64,000 nt of DNA from Thermophagus sp052400625. Lineage in GTDB: Bacteria; Bacteroidota; Bacteroidia; Bacteroidales; Marinilabiliaceae. The position numbers were made by a program, and so were the translations under genes. Shown here piece after piece: positions 53,163 through 63,353 of the stretch. The notes beneath the pieces were generated by a model, which worked only from the letters and a program-made list of their open reading frames with translations, was not told the DNA's origin and made no database searches. The number at the start of each line of letters is the position of its first letter. The first letter of the stretch is position 1. The stretch lies in NCBI GenBank assembly GCA_052400625.1, contig JBQTGH010000003.1. One strand, written 5' to 3'.

Positions 53163-54836
53163 ATGAAGAAAGCGCTGATTTATGGAGTGATATTCGCTCT
53201 TCAAACTGGATTGATCTTTCCCCCATCCGATGTATTGGCTTGCACCAACGTTCTAGTTTCCAAGGGTGCCTCTGCTGATGGATCTGTAATGATCTCGTAT
53301 GCAGCAGATTCACACATCCTTTATGGGGAACTCTACTTCCGACCTGCCAAAGACTATCCCCAAGGCAGTATGCTTGACATATACGAATGGGATACAGGGA
53401 AGTATCTTGGTCAAATAGAACAAGTGCCCCACACCTTCCAGGTAGTTGGCAACATGAACGAACATCAGGTTTCCATTGCCGAAACCACCTTTGGTGGAAG
53501 AAGCGAATTGCGAGACACCACAGGAATTATGGATTACGGAAGTCTGATCTATGTAACCTTACAAAGGGCAAAATCAGCACGCGAAGCCATCCATATCATG
53601 TCTTCCTTAGTTGAAAAATATGGTTATTATAGTTCTGGGGAAAGCTTTTCCATTGCCGATCCTTATGAGGCATGGATTATGGAGATGATAGGAAAAGGCC
53701 CCAACAACAAAGGAGCTGTTTGGGTAGCCAGAAAAGTCCCTGACGGATATATATCTGCACATGCCAACCAGGCAAGAATCACCACCTTCCCTCTCAATGA
53801 TGAAGAAAATTGTCTCTATTCACATGATGTGATTTCATTTGCAAGAGAACAGGGTTACTTCAATGGAAAAAACAAGGACTTCAACTTTGCAGATGCTTAC
53901 GCACCGTTAGACTATGGCGCTGTTCGTTTTTGCGAAGCCCGTGTATGGAGCGCCTTCCGCCATGTTAACGAAAAGGAGGCCAATCAATATGAAGATTTCA
54001 TTATGGGACGTTCTTCAAAGCGAATGCCCCTGTTCATTAAACCCACAAAAAAAGTAAGTGCTAGGGATATAATGAACATCATGCGGGACCATTTTGAAGG
54101 CACCGTTCTGGACATGACGCAGGATGCTGGGGCTGGTCCATTCAAGGTTCCATATAGATGGCGCCCACTCACCTGGACAGTGGACAGTACAGAGTATCTA
54201 AATGAACGAGCCATCGCCACTCAGCAAACCGGCTTTTCTTTTGTAGCACAAATGCGGAGTGGGCTTCCCAATCCTGTAGGGGGTATTCTCTGGTTTGGTG
54301 TAGATGATGCCGATGCATCGGTTTATGTTCCCATGTACGCCGGAATAAAAAGCGCTCCCTATGAGTATGCTGTAGGCAATGGTAATATGCTTGAATTTTC
54401 CTGGGATGCTGCCTTTTGGGTATTTAACTGGGTATCCAATATGTCATATAGTCGTTACAACTATATGATTAAAGATATCAGAAAAGTTCAGAAAGAACTG
54501 GAAGACAAATTTGAACTTATGCAACCGGCCATTGATAATACTGCCAAAATGTTGTATGAAAAAGATCCTAAAATGGCCAAACAATTCCTTACCGAATATT
54601 CACATAATCAGGCGCGATTAACGGTGCAAAAATGGCAAAAGCTGGGACAATTCTTAATGGTTAAATACCTTGATGGAAATATCCATCCCGAAAAAAACGG
54701 TGTGTTTCTTAAAAACAATTATGGAGAACCGCATTCGCCACAGTTCCCCGGCTATGATGAAGATTACTATCGAAACGTGGTAAAAGATGCAGGTGATAAG
54801 CTTAAGATGAAAGACTTCCCCCCTGCTCGTGAATAA
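53163..54836 (+). CDS. C69-family dipeptidase (secreted)
   Basis: This is a 557-residue precursor of an Ntn-hydrolase. The signal peptide ends at LA, exposing the expected nucleophile Cys27 as in ACTNVLVSKGASADGSVMI. Other family blocks are QVSIAETTFGGR, GYYSSGESFSIADPYEAWIMEMI, GRSSKRMPLFIKP and PNPVGGILWFGVDDADASVYVPMYAG. Related enzymes remove dipeptides from peptides in the periplasm or outside the cell. It has its own promoter box and no close operon partner. Confidence 0.92.
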   Translation: MKKALIYGVIFALQTGLIFPPSDVLACTNVLVSKGASADGSVMISYAADSHILYGELYFRPAKDYPQGSMLDIYEWDTGKYLGQIEQVPHTFQVVGNMNEHQVSIAETTFGGRSELRDTTGIMDYGSLIYVTLQRAKSAREAIHIMSSLVEKYGYYSSGESFSIADPYEAWIMEMIGKGPNNKGAVWVARKVPDGYISAHANQARITTFPLNDEENCLYSHDVISFAREQGYFNGKNKDFNFADAYAPLDYGAVRFCEARVWSAFRHVNEKEANQYEDFIMGRSSKRMPLFIKPTKKVSARDIMNIMRDHFEGTVLDMTQDAGAGPFKVPYRWRPLTWTVDSTEYLNERAIATQQTGFSFVAQMRSGLPNPVGGILWFGVDDADASVYVPMYAGIKSAPYEYAVGNGNMLEFSWDAAFWVFNWVSNMSYSRYNYMIKDIRKVQKELEDKFELMQPAIDNTAKMLYEKDPKMAKQFLTEYSHNQARLTVQKWQKLGQFLMVKYLDGNIHPEKNGVFLKNNYGEPHSPQFPGYDEDYYRNVVKDAGDKLKMKDFPPARE

Positions 54837-55035
54837 TTGCAAATTAAACAAAGATTTTTTATTTGTTTCTCTGATGTTCCATTTCATCAAGTAAGGATGT
54901 TGTTATAATTTTTCACGGGTAATATTCACCTAGAAGCGTCGGAGAGTTTAGTTATTGTTTACAAATAGCATTATACAATTTCGAAAAGGATAATTTGAAT
55001 CCTGAATTGAACTAAATTCCATTAACAGAACATTA

Positions 55036-56055
55036 ATGAAATTATCAGATATTGGTGAATTTGGGTTTATTGAACGAATAACAGAAAAATTTCCCCAAAT
55101 ACCCCTGAATGGAATAACAGGAATTGGCGACGACTGTGCCATTATCCCTCAACACAATGATTTTGAAATGGTAGTAACTACTGACCTACTAGTTGAGGAT
55201 ATTCATTTCCTCAGAGATAAAACCACCCCTTTTGATTTGGGCTACAAATCATTGGCGGTAAATCTGAGTGACATTGCGGCAATGGGAGCTTTACCTGTCG
55301 CCTCATTTCTTTCAATTGCTATTCCGGCGAATCTAGATGTTAACTATCTAGATCAGTTTATTGACGGATACAAAACACTCAGTAACAAATATAAAGTCCC
55401 CCTATTGGGGGGTGACACTACAAAATCGCCAGACAAACTGACCATCAATGTGTGTGTCCTAGGAAAAGTCAAAAAAGGAAAAGCACTAAAAAGGTCTTCT
55501 GCCCAACTTGGCGACATAATTGCCGTAACCGGTCCCCTAGGAGATTCGGGGGGAGGACTGAGACTAATTCTTGAAGATATCCAAGATGATAATGAAGCCT
55601 ACAACACTCTTATTCATTGGCATCATCGTCCAGAACCGGCTGTCCGGGAAGGATTAACATTATCTAGCCTACAAGGGATCAGAGCCATGATGGACATCTC
55701 GGATGGCTTGGCCTCTGATTTGGGACATATTCTCAAAGCTTCCGGGTGCGAAGCAACTGTAGATCTTACAAAAATTCCAATTTCAGATTCTTTGAAAAAA
55801 GTATCGACACAACAAAAGTGGAACGTAGTTGAAATTGCAGTTTCTGCAGGAGAAGATTACCGATTATTGCTAACCATTGATCATAAATATTACGATAAAG
55901 TAGCTGAAAGTTATAATAAAGAATTTTCATTGCCTCTGACACCAATTGGGTCTATTACTGGCAAAAATTCCTCAGGGAAAATAGAATGGACCAAAAATGG
56001 AAAACCCACCTCATTTTCAGGAATGGGATTCAACCATTTTAGTAAAAAAAATTAA
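55036..56055 (+). CDS. thiL: Thiamine-monophosphate kinase
   Basis: This 339-residue cytosolic kinase phosphorylates thiamine monophosphate to the cofactor. The PurM-like domain has GIGDDCAII, TTDLLVEDIHFLRDKTTP, KSLAVNLSDIAAMGA, PLLGGDTTKSP, VTGPLGDSGGGL and MDISDGLASDLGHILK. These carry the magnesium-binding aspartates. It is an isolated gene, converging on the LysE gene. No TPP riboswitch is visible upstream. Confidence 0.94.
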   Translation: MKLSDIGEFGFIERITEKFPQIPLNGITGIGDDCAIIPQHNDFEMVVTTDLLVEDIHFLRDKTTPFDLGYKSLAVNLSDIAAMGALPVASFLSIAIPANLDVNYLDQFIDGYKTLSNKYKVPLLGGDTTKSPDKLTINVCVLGKVKKGKALKRSSAQLGDIIAVTGPLGDSGGGLRLILEDIQDDNEAYNTLIHWHHRPEPAVREGLTLSSLQGIRAMMDISDGLASDLGHILKASGCEATVDLTKIPISDSLKKVSTQQKWNVVEIAVSAGEDYRLLLTIDHKYYDKVAESYNKEFSLPLTPIGSITGKNSSGKIEWTKNGKPTSFSGMGFNHFSKKN

Positions 56056-56094
56056 ATACAATGATCAAAAAAAGTTGTTGGAATTAAAAAAGTT

Positions 56095-56730
56095 TCAAGC
56101 ATACTCTTTTAACATCCAAATAATAAAGGCCAACAAAACAAGACCAATTATCAAAGATCCGGCAATTTTGTTAATCCAGTATAGCCTGCGAAGATTAACT
56201 TTAGATCTAAATAAACTAACGAACCCTGTTAAAAGGGACCACCAAAGGCTTGCGCCAATAAAAACACCGGTAATTATGATTAAATGACCGGTCAGTCCAT
56301 ATTCGGGTTTCAAAACGCGAAAACTTGCAAAAAAAGCAATGAATAAGAATATGGCCAACGGATTACTGAGGGTAAGAAAAAAGGTGGATATAAAATCCCT
56401 AACAAAAGAATGTTTAACTCCCCTTTGTCGTCTTAACCCTATTGCAGGATTGGTTCTGAAGATTTTAATACCTAAACCGATCAGAACAATAGCTCCGATT
56501 AGTTGGATCCAAAACATTCTGGCTTCAATAAAAGTTACAATATAAGATAAACTAAACCCCGCAATTATAGCATATAAAACATCCGAAATTACAGCCCCCA
56601 ATCCGGAAAAGATACCGGATAATTTACCATTCTGCAAAGTACGCTGAATGATTAATATACCAATTGGTCCAATTGGTACCGAAGCTGTAAATCCAACCAA
56701 AATCCCATCCAAAAGTGTGCTCCAATACAT
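56095..56730 (-). CDS. LysE/RhtB-family exporter
   Basis: This 211-residue inner-membrane protein has six hydrophobic helices. The N-terminal signature is LVGFTASVPIGPIGILIIQRTLQNGKLSGIFSGLGA, and the central segment SNPLAIFLFIAFFASF is typical. Members export amino acids such as lysine, threonine or homoserine; the substrate cannot be read. It converges on thiL, with 40 bp between the two stop codons. Confidence 0.88.
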   Translation of the reverse strand: MYWSTLLDGILVGFTASVPIGPIGILIIQRTLQNGKLSGIFSGLGAVISDVLYAIIAGFSLSYIVTFIEARMFWIQLIGAIVLIGLGIKIFRTNPAIGLRRQRGVKHSFVRDFISTFFLTLSNPLAIFLFIAFFASFRVLKPEYGLTGHLIIITGVFIGASLWWSLLTGFVSLFRSKVNLRRLYWINKIAGSLIIGLVLLAFIIWMLKEYA

Positions 56731-56969
56731 CTGTCATCGTTTTTCGTTTGCAAAGATTGAAAAATTGTAAAAACTAACATTGAAAAATGCACATCTTTTT
56801 GCAGCACTTTTCTTAAAGTTTTAATATATTGACACCAATAAAGCATTTTATTTCATAGGTAAACTAATCTCTTAACAATTCCTTAACATAGAAATAACAT
56901 CCACCAAACACAGCGGACATGAATACCCACTATGTTTGCCACCGAAAAAATTAAATTTTGCTTCAACAA

Positions 56970-59225
56970 ATGGAAACTATTTATTTAGTAATCGTTGGCG
57001 TTCTTTTTCTTCTTGCCATTTCCGATTTAATTGTTGGCGTTAGCAATGACGCTGTAAATTTTCTCAATTCAGCCATCGGCGCACGAATTTCATCCTTTAA
57101 AGTGATTTTAATTGTGGCTGCTGCCGGTGTTTTTGTGGGGGCCAGTTTTTCGGGAGGTATGATGGAGGTTGCACGCAAAGGGATTTTTAACCCTCAATTT
57201 TTTCTTTTTGAAGAGATAATGATCATTTTCTTAGCAGTAATGCTTACCGATATTATCCTTCTCGATCTTTTCAACACATTCGGACTCCCCACTTCTACAA
57301 CGGTATCCATAGTTTTTGAATTGCTGGGTGCTGCGATAGGAGTTGCCGTAATCAAATCCTTTAACAATCCGAATTTTTCTGTAGCTGACTATATCAATTC
57401 AGCCAAAGCCCTTGCCATTATTTCGGGCATCCTCCTCTCCGTCGCGGTCTCATTTACTGTTGGGATTATCGTCCAGTATGTTGCCCGAATAGTATTCTCA
57501 TTTAATTTAAAAAAGCGGCTCAAATACCTGGGATCTGTATGGGGGGGAATGGCCATAACTGCTATCACCTATTTTCTAATCGTTAAAGGAGCAAAAAATG
57601 CTTCTTTTATGGAGGAAAATACTCGTTCATGGATTGCAGAAAACGGACGAATGATTATTCTGTACAGTTTTATTTTCTGGACCGTTCTTATGCAGTTGCT
57701 CTATTGGCTATTCCACTTCAACATACTTAAGTTCACAGTATTAGCAGGAACTTTTTCTCTGGCGATGGCCTTTGCAGGAAACGATTTGGTTAATTTCATA
57801 GGAGTGCCTCTTGCTGGGCTGGAATCCTTTAAAATCTTTAAAGCGTCCGGTGTAGAGGCCGACACCTTACTGATGAAATCGCTGGCCGGAGAAATCCACA
57901 CTGATTCTTTGCTCTTGATTCTTGCAGGTTTAATAATGGTAATCACGCTCTGGACTTCAAAAAAAGCAAGAAAAGTGGTGAAAACTTCCATCGATTTGGG
58001 AAGACAGTCAGAAGGCGAAGAACGCTTTGGTTCATCTTTTTTTGCCCGTTCCATTGTGCGTGGCAGCATTGCCATTTCCAATTCGTTTAATCAGTTTATT
58101 CCCAAAAAAGTTCGAGACTATCTTGACCGCCAATTTGACAGCACCCAATATGAAGAAGAAAGGCAAAAAATGGGAAAAGAGGCGCCGTCCTTTGATGCCC
58201 TAAGAGCTTCTGTAAATTTGGTGGTGGCAAGTATTCTTATAGCCTATGCCACATCCATGAAACTCCCACTTTCCACCACATATGTAACATTTATGGTAGC
58301 AATGGGAACCTCCCTCGCTGACAGAGCATGGGGACGTGAAAGCGCTGTTTACCGAATCACCGGTGTTGTTTCTGTTATTGGAGGCTGGTTCTTAACGGCA
58401 TTTTCTGCTGCTTCCTTGGCCTTTATTATGGCCACCGTAATGATGTATGGTGGCAATTATGCCATATTCCTTCTCATTCTATTGGCAGCTTTCATGATTT
58501 ATAGAACCCAGATCATAATAAAAAAAATGGAACGTGAAGATAAGCGCTTTCTGGAAATGGAAATTGAGGAGGTAAATGGTGAAATCACTTCTGTGAAAGT
58601 CCTAGAAAAATGCAGAACCAACATTTCCGATGTTCTTAAAGATCTCTCAAAATTATTTAGTGATACATTAATCTTCTTTGAAGCAGAGGACAGAAAACAC
58701 CTAAAAGAAAACAGCAAGGAAATTGAAGCCTTAAATAGACGGACAAAAAAACTAAAAAGCAACATCTACAACACAGTCCGAAAACTACAAGAAGATTCGA
58801 TAGACTCTGGACTCTATTATGTGCAGGTAATAGATTATTTGCGTGAAACGGTTCACTCATTAACATTTATAGTAATTCCTTGTTTTGAACACTTAAACAA
58901 TAATCACAAAGTTTTTTCCGAAGAACAGTTTGAAGAAATCAATATTCTGGAAGGAAAAGTCAGATCTTTACTTACCAAAAGCAATAACATGATTGAACAA
59001 TCTGATTTTAACCTCCTTCAGGATTTAATAGATGAGCAAATAAAAATAATTGAAGTAATTAAAGGTATGCGCAAAAAACAGTTGAAACGTATCAAAAAGG
59101 AGAAATCCGGGACTAAAATAAGCATGCTATATCTCTCCATTTTACACGAGACACAAAACATGCTTCTACATCTGGTCAATTTGCTCAAAGCGCAAAGGGA
59201 TTTTGTGTCGGCAATGAAAAAATAA
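56970..59225 (+). CDS. PiT-family phosphate transporter fused to a PhoU-like domain
   Basis: The protein has 751 residues from the ATG at 56970 (METIYLVIVG). An upstream TTG gives four more residues. The two PiT signature repeats are present: GVSNDAVNFLNSAIGARIS near residue 25 and FAGNDLVNFIGVPLAG near 266. About ten to twelve transmembrane helices end near residue 515. The remaining 230 residues (for example ALNRRTKKLKSNIYNTVRKLQ) are helical and PhoU-like and are probably cytoplasmic, sensing or gating. Inorganic phosphate import with a cation is the expected role. A -7-like TTAAATTTTG lies just upstream, implying a very short leader. The porin genes follow. Confidence 0.88.
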   Translation: METIYLVIVGVLFLLAISDLIVGVSNDAVNFLNSAIGARISSFKVILIVAAAGVFVGASFSGGMMEVARKGIFNPQFFLFEEIMIIFLAVMLTDIILLDLFNTFGLPTSTTVSIVFELLGAAIGVAVIKSFNNPNFSVADYINSAKALAIISGILLSVAVSFTVGIIVQYVARIVFSFNLKKRLKYLGSVWGGMAITAITYFLIVKGAKNASFMEENTRSWIAENGRMIILYSFIFWTVLMQLLYWLFHFNILKFTVLAGTFSLAMAFAGNDLVNFIGVPLAGLESFKIFKASGVEADTLLMKSLAGEIHTDSLLLILAGLIMVITLWTSKKARKVVKTSIDLGRQSEGEERFGSSFFARSIVRGSIAISNSFNQFIPKKVRDYLDRQFDSTQYEEERQKMGKEAPSFDALRASVNLVVASILIAYATSMKLPLSTTYVTFMVAMGTSLADRAWGRESAVYRITGVVSVIGGWFLTAFSAASLAFIMATVMMYGGNYAIFLLILLAAFMIYRTQIIIKKMEREDKRFLEMEIEEVNGEITSVKVLEKCRTNISDVLKDLSKLFSDTLIFFEAEDRKHLKENSKEIEALNRRTKKLKSNIYNTVRKLQEDSIDSGLYYVQVIDYLRETVHSLTFIVIPCFEHLNNNHKVFSEEQFEEINILEGKVRSLLTKSNNMIEQSDFNLLQDLIDEQIKIIEVIKGMRKKQLKRIKKEKSGTKISMLYLSILHETQNMLLHLVNLLKAQRDFVSAMKK

Positions 59226-59240
59226 ATGTTTAAAATTTAT

Positions 59241-59248
59241 TACTTTTG
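59241..59248 (+). promoter_or_regulatory. -7 box for the porin/lipoprotein pair
   Basis: TACTTTTG matches TAnnTTTG. It lies 264 bp before the likely porin start, so the transcript would have a leader of about 255 nt. Confidence 0.5.
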
Positions 59249-59511
59249 CACTCCCACAGAAAAAAATCATTAGTCTTTTGCTATCATAGTTATTAGTTCC
59301 TAAATCATCTCGTATGTTTGGAGATTGACAGAAAAAATCTCCATGGTAAATCCTAATTCATATAGAATCTGATACAGGCTTTGACATGTTAAAAAAAAGG
59401 AAAATATTGATCAAATAAATACCTGCAAAGCTTAAAACTAAATTTTAACACACTAATTATTAAGACAATACTCACATGAAGTATTGTTCTGATGACTCAA
59501 ATTGTTGGGAA
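59249..59511 (+). other. Long leader before the porin gene
   Basis: No gene is visible. One hairpin is seen: GGAGATT and AATCTCC at 59321-59343. A regulatory leader or a small RNA is possible. Confidence 0.35.
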
Positions 59512-60522
59512 ATGCAGAAAAAAAACCGCACATTGTTTCTTCTGGTAGGAATTTGCCTTGTGTTGATCCAAACTAAAGCCCAGGAATCCTTGACAAAAGA
59601 CGAATTTCATCCTTCAGGAAAAGTATATGGAAGAATCTTTACTAATTTTAATACCTCATTAAAAGGCCCTGACAAACAAACAGCATTTGAAGTCCGTAGG
59701 GCCTACTTGGGATATAAATATCTAATATCGCCAGAATTTTCGGCTGAGATAAAACTGGATATTGGTTCTCCCAATGATGCAGAATATTCCCTTCAAAGAA
59801 GATTTGGTTACTTTAAAACTGCCGCAATCTACTATCAACCTATAGAAAATCTTCAGCTAACCTTTGGATTGCAGGATGTCATGCAGTTCAAACAACAGGA
59901 AAAATTTTGGAATCGTCGTTACATTGTTAGACCTTTTATGGATATTTATAGTTTTGGTCCAAGTGCGGATATAGGAATAAAAGCCATATGGGATAGGAAA
60001 TTGTTTAATTTAGACATAGCTTTTTTTAATGGTGAAGGTTATTCCAGTCTTCAAAACGACAATACCTTTAAAGCAGCATTGGGATTAACTGTTTTTCCTG
60101 CCCATAGATGGACCGTCAGAATTTATGGAGATTTGTCGTCCAAGTCTATCCATCAATCCACAGCAGTAATGTTTGTGGGTTATTCCCATGACCTATTTTC
60201 ACTGGGCGGGGAATATGCCATGCATTGGAATCGTGATTTTAGGGAGAATCATAACGTTAATGGTTATTCTATAAAAAGTGATGCAAAAATTCTGCCCAGG
60301 ACGAAAATTTTTTTAAGATATGACAAAATTGATTCCAACATACTGGAAGGAGAATCAACACCTTGGAACCTAGCCAACGATGAATCAGCCTTGACTACCG
60401 GAATAGAATATATTCCCATTACGAACATTCGAATAGCAGCCAATTATCAAGATCATTATCCCCAAGCTAGAAATATGGATATGGTTGCCGCCTTTTTTCT
60501 GAATATAGAAGCCTCATTTTAA
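59512..60522 (+). CDS. Outer-membrane porin, phosphate-selective type (OprO/P-like)
   Basis: The protein has 336 residues from the ATG at 59512 (MQKKNRTLFLLVGICLVL), the first start that begins a signal peptide. The earlier ATG at 59476 adds a polar 12-residue tail. The mature part has amphipathic strands: KVYGRIFTNFN, EVRRAYLGYKYLISPEFSAEIKLDIG and TKIFLRYDKIDSNI. It ends in a C-terminal aromatic residue (LNIEASF). The pattern resembles 16-strand phosphate porins. It follows the PiT gene and precedes a lipoprotein gene by 14 bp, suggesting a phosphate-related operon. Assignment of phosphate is inference. Confidence 0.7.
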   Translation: MQKKNRTLFLLVGICLVLIQTKAQESLTKDEFHPSGKVYGRIFTNFNTSLKGPDKQTAFEVRRAYLGYKYLISPEFSAEIKLDIGSPNDAEYSLQRRFGYFKTAAIYYQPIENLQLTFGLQDVMQFKQQEKFWNRRYIVRPFMDIYSFGPSADIGIKAIWDRKLFNLDIAFFNGEGYSSLQNDNTFKAALGLTVFPAHRWTVRIYGDLSSKSIHQSTAVMFVGYSHDLFSLGGEYAMHWNRDFRENHNVNGYSIKSDAKILPRTKIFLRYDKIDSNILEGESTPWNLANDESALTTGIEYIPITNIRIAANYQDHYPQARNMDMVAAFFLNIEASF

Positions 60523-60536
60523 AAAACACTTTCGAC

Positions 60537-61898
60537 ATGATAAAAATTCAATTCGTAAAATTAGCAGCAGGATTGTTTTTGATATTCTTGGGACAATCGG
60601 GATGTCGGGATTCGGAATATGTTCTTCCAAATGATTATACTACTGTAAGCGATAGAGGCAACGGTACTGGGACCACGATATGGTCGTCTGATAAAGAATA
60701 CCTTTTAAATGGTATTGTATTTGTTAATGAGGGCCAAACCCTGACCATAGAAGCTGGTACAGTAATCCGTGCTGAACCCGGCCAAGGAGAAAATGCAAGT
60801 GCACTGGTCATTGCCAGAGGGGGAAAAATTATTGCCGAAGGAACACCTGAAAAGCCCATTATTTTCACGGTAAAAGGTGATGACCTGAAAGGTTCAATAC
60901 CCATTGAAAACAACGGATTATGGGGAGGAGTCATCATACTAGGAAATGCACCGGTAAATACACCATCGGGTGAAAATTTGATAGAAGGCCTTCCAACAGA
61001 AGACTACCGTGCATTTTACGGTGGAACCAACCGAGAGGATAATTCAGGCATATTAAAATATGTTTCGATTCGTCATGGTGGAACAAAATTGGAAGATGGC
61101 AATGAAATTAACGGATTGACGCTAGGAGGAGTTGGTAGCAGAACAACGATAGAATTTGTTGAGGTAATTTCAAACAGAGATGACGGATTTGAATTTTTTG
61201 GAGGAACCGTAAACGTTCGCTACTTGCTTTCAGCCTTTTGTGGCGATGATGCTTTTGATTTTGATCTGGGATACCACGGCAATTGCCAATTTTTAACTGG
61301 GCTTCAGGCGGGATCAACAGGTGATTTGCTAGTCGAAATAAGCGACCGCAAAGGCTATTCTAAAACAAAACCATTTATCAGCAACGCCACACTGATAGGT
61401 CGAGGAATGGACGAAGACGGTATTTCTGCTAAGTTTTACAACAGCGCAGCGGGAACAATTGTAAACTCATTATTTCTTCACCAAACCCATGGCATTTATA
61501 TTGAATATTCAGCTAACAATTTAGATAGTTTCCAACAATTTGAGAATGGAAATATTAAAATTGCCAACAATGTATTTTACATGATTGGCAATAACTCTGC
61601 CCGACAGATATTAAGTGTATCTTCCACTCAATCCATGAACACAACAGAACAAGATTCTATAATTAATGCTTCATTTAAAAAAGAAAATAACCTTTTGGAA
61701 GATCCAGAAATTAAATATAACCCACAAAAAATTGATGTTATGAATTTATTACCAGATCATCCAAACTTGGGGGAAGTTTTTATTATCGAGGATGTTTGGT
61801 TGAAAAAGCCAAATTTCAAAGGGGCTTTTAGTGAATCCAACAACTGGTTGAAATATTGGAGTATCCTAGATAAAGAAGGTTATCTATTAGAAAATTAA
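60537..61898 (+). CDS. Beta-helix surface lipoprotein
   Basis: This 453-residue lipoprotein has Cys23 after LGQSG. The mature part begins with NGTGTTIWSSDKEYLLNG and has a right-handed beta-helix texture: LTIEAGTVIRAEPGQGENAS, IIAEGTPEKPIIFT, NNGLWGGVIILGNAPVN, then DDGFEFFGGTVNVRYLL and GDDAFDFDLGYHGNCQFLTG. Similar lipoproteins in Bacteroidota sit next to porins. It starts 14 bp after the porin gene, so the two are co-transcribed. Its role could be ligand capture for the porin, but no binding motif is visible. Confidence 0.75.
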   Translation: MIKIQFVKLAAGLFLIFLGQSGCRDSEYVLPNDYTTVSDRGNGTGTTIWSSDKEYLLNGIVFVNEGQTLTIEAGTVIRAEPGQGENASALVIARGGKIIAEGTPEKPIIFTVKGDDLKGSIPIENNGLWGGVIILGNAPVNTPSGENLIEGLPTEDYRAFYGGTNREDNSGILKYVSIRHGGTKLEDGNEINGLTLGGVGSRTTIEFVEVISNRDDGFEFFGGTVNVRYLLSAFCGDDAFDFDLGYHGNCQFLTGLQAGSTGDLLVEISDRKGYSKTKPFISNATLIGRGMDEDGISAKFYNSAAGTIVNSLFLHQTHGIYIEYSANNLDSFQQFENGNIKIANNVFYMIGNNSARQILSVSSTQSMNTTEQDSIINASFKKENNLLEDPEIKYNPQKIDVMNLLPDHPNLGEVFIIEDVWLKKPNFKGAFSESNNWLKYWSILDKEGYLLEN

Positions 61899-62178
61899 TC
61901 ATAAACATACAATATCAATTCCTTTAAGAATAACTTTTGCCAAGCAGGACTAATTTAGCATATATATATATGCAAATCGGCAAAAAAATACCTGCGTATT
62001 AAACAGGTAAACAATCATAAAAAAATCTATTTTTTTATTTTAGCTGTTGTGTTTGTTAATAAGCCACACAAAACCAAAATTCCCCAACTCTACCAGTTTG
62101 TCTAAATCCATAAATGAAAAAGCAAAATAAAGAATATTTACTTTTCTCAGTCAAAAAATCTCCGTAAAAGACGTTTTT

Positions 62179-62892
62179 CTATTTGGAAATAAGGTTGATA
62201 TCGTTCATTAATTTGTCCCGATATGATTTTCCAATGGGAATTACTTTTGTGCCACTATCGGTTTTTATGACCACCGAATTGTCTTCTATCACCTTTATTT
62301 TACTAAAATTGACAATAAAAGAGCGATGTATTCTCATGAATTTATCAGATGGCATCTTATCGGCAATAGCTTTCATGGTAAAATGAATGGTATATTTTTC
62401 TTTAAATGTATTTAATACCACATAATTTTCTAATGCCTCAATCCACAGAATATCATCATATTTAATCCGCACAAGTGATCCGTTATTTTTAATAAAAATT
62501 TCTGTACTCTCTTTTACAGGACTATCTTTTTTCTCATAGCGCTCTCTAGCACGATTAACGGCTTTAATAAACCGTCCAAATTGGACTGGTTTCAAAAGAT
62601 AATCGGTTACATCATATTCATATGATTCTAAAGCATATTTTTCCTGAGATGAATATATGATTACTTGGGGAATAATATCCAAGGAATCCAGAAATTCAAT
62701 TCCGGACATCTCTGGCATTTCAATATCAAGGAAAATCAAATCCACTTTTTCTGCTCCGGCCTGATTAATTGAATTAAAGGCTTCAACAGCACTGGAATAT
62801 GATCCTGTCAGGTGCAGCCCTTCTGTCCTGCCTACAAACTCTTCAATGATTTTTATTGACAGCTTGTCGTCATCAATAATAATACAATTCAT
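62179..62892 (-). CDS. LytTR-family response regulator
   Basis: This 237-residue regulator has a receiver domain with phosphoacceptor Asp56 (LIFLDIEMPEMSG), an acidic start (IIIDDDK) and Lys in LLKPVQFGRF. A LytTR DNA-binding domain spans about 130-237 with DILWIEALENYVVLNTFKEKYTIH and FMRIHRSFIVNFSKIKVIE. The usual LytS-type kinase gene is not adjacent inside the window. The upstream 460 bp has no gene. It is probably an autoregulating or orphan response regulator. Confidence 0.93.
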   Translation of the reverse strand: MNCIIIDDDKLSIKIIEEFVGRTEGLHLTGSYSSAVEAFNSINQAGAEKVDLIFLDIEMPEMSGIEFLDSLDIIPQVIIYSSQEKYALESYEYDVTDYLLKPVQFGRFIKAVNRARERYEKKDSPVKESTEIFIKNNGSLVRIKYDDILWIEALENYVVLNTFKEKYTIHFTMKAIADKMPSDKFMRIHRSFIVNFSKIKVIEDNSVVIKTDSGTKVIPIGKSYRDKLMNDINLISK

Positions 62893-63353
62893 ACGTTTAA
62901 TATTTACTAATTTTGGTCGTATGCCTTTCTTTACATTAATAGTATTGTTACTCCGGCTTGAGAACGGAAAAGGATTAAATCTACATTTAACAAAACCAGA
63001 CCTGCCAAGGCATATTTGACAGTTGATATAAATCCAAATTTCTATTTTGCCGGTTTGGGCTATGTTGAAAGCTATTGGTTTCCGGCATTCAGGCTCATTT
63101 ATCTGCCTCTAAATTAATTCAAAAATACAAAATATACTATTTTTAATCAATTTACCGCCAAATTTAACAAATTTAAAGCATGTTAGCATTTAAATTCTCA
63201 CATTCCTTACCAGATAATTTCTGAAATCCCTCAGATATCCTTAAGTGACGAAATCACAAACTTTCAACACTCACACTTTAATATATGTTTTCGTCAACAA
63301 CCTAAAATCAACAAAAAAATAAAGCCAAAAAACACCAATAAAATTAGATTACT
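62893..63353. other. Non-coding spacer, possible gene relic
   Basis: No intact gene. A plus-strand frame ending at about 63117 (FYFAGLGYVESYWFPAF then RLIYLPLN) has protein-like texture but lacks a start. It could be a relic or chance. Confidence 0.3.

Noticed and set aside
54837..55035. Possible TPP riboswitch upstream of thiL
   Set aside because: No THI-box-like conserved bases (CUGAGA ... ACCUGA) are visible in the spacer.
63025..63117. Protein-like plus-strand tail ending at 63117
   Set aside because: No start codon or family match; too short to call beyond a possible relic.
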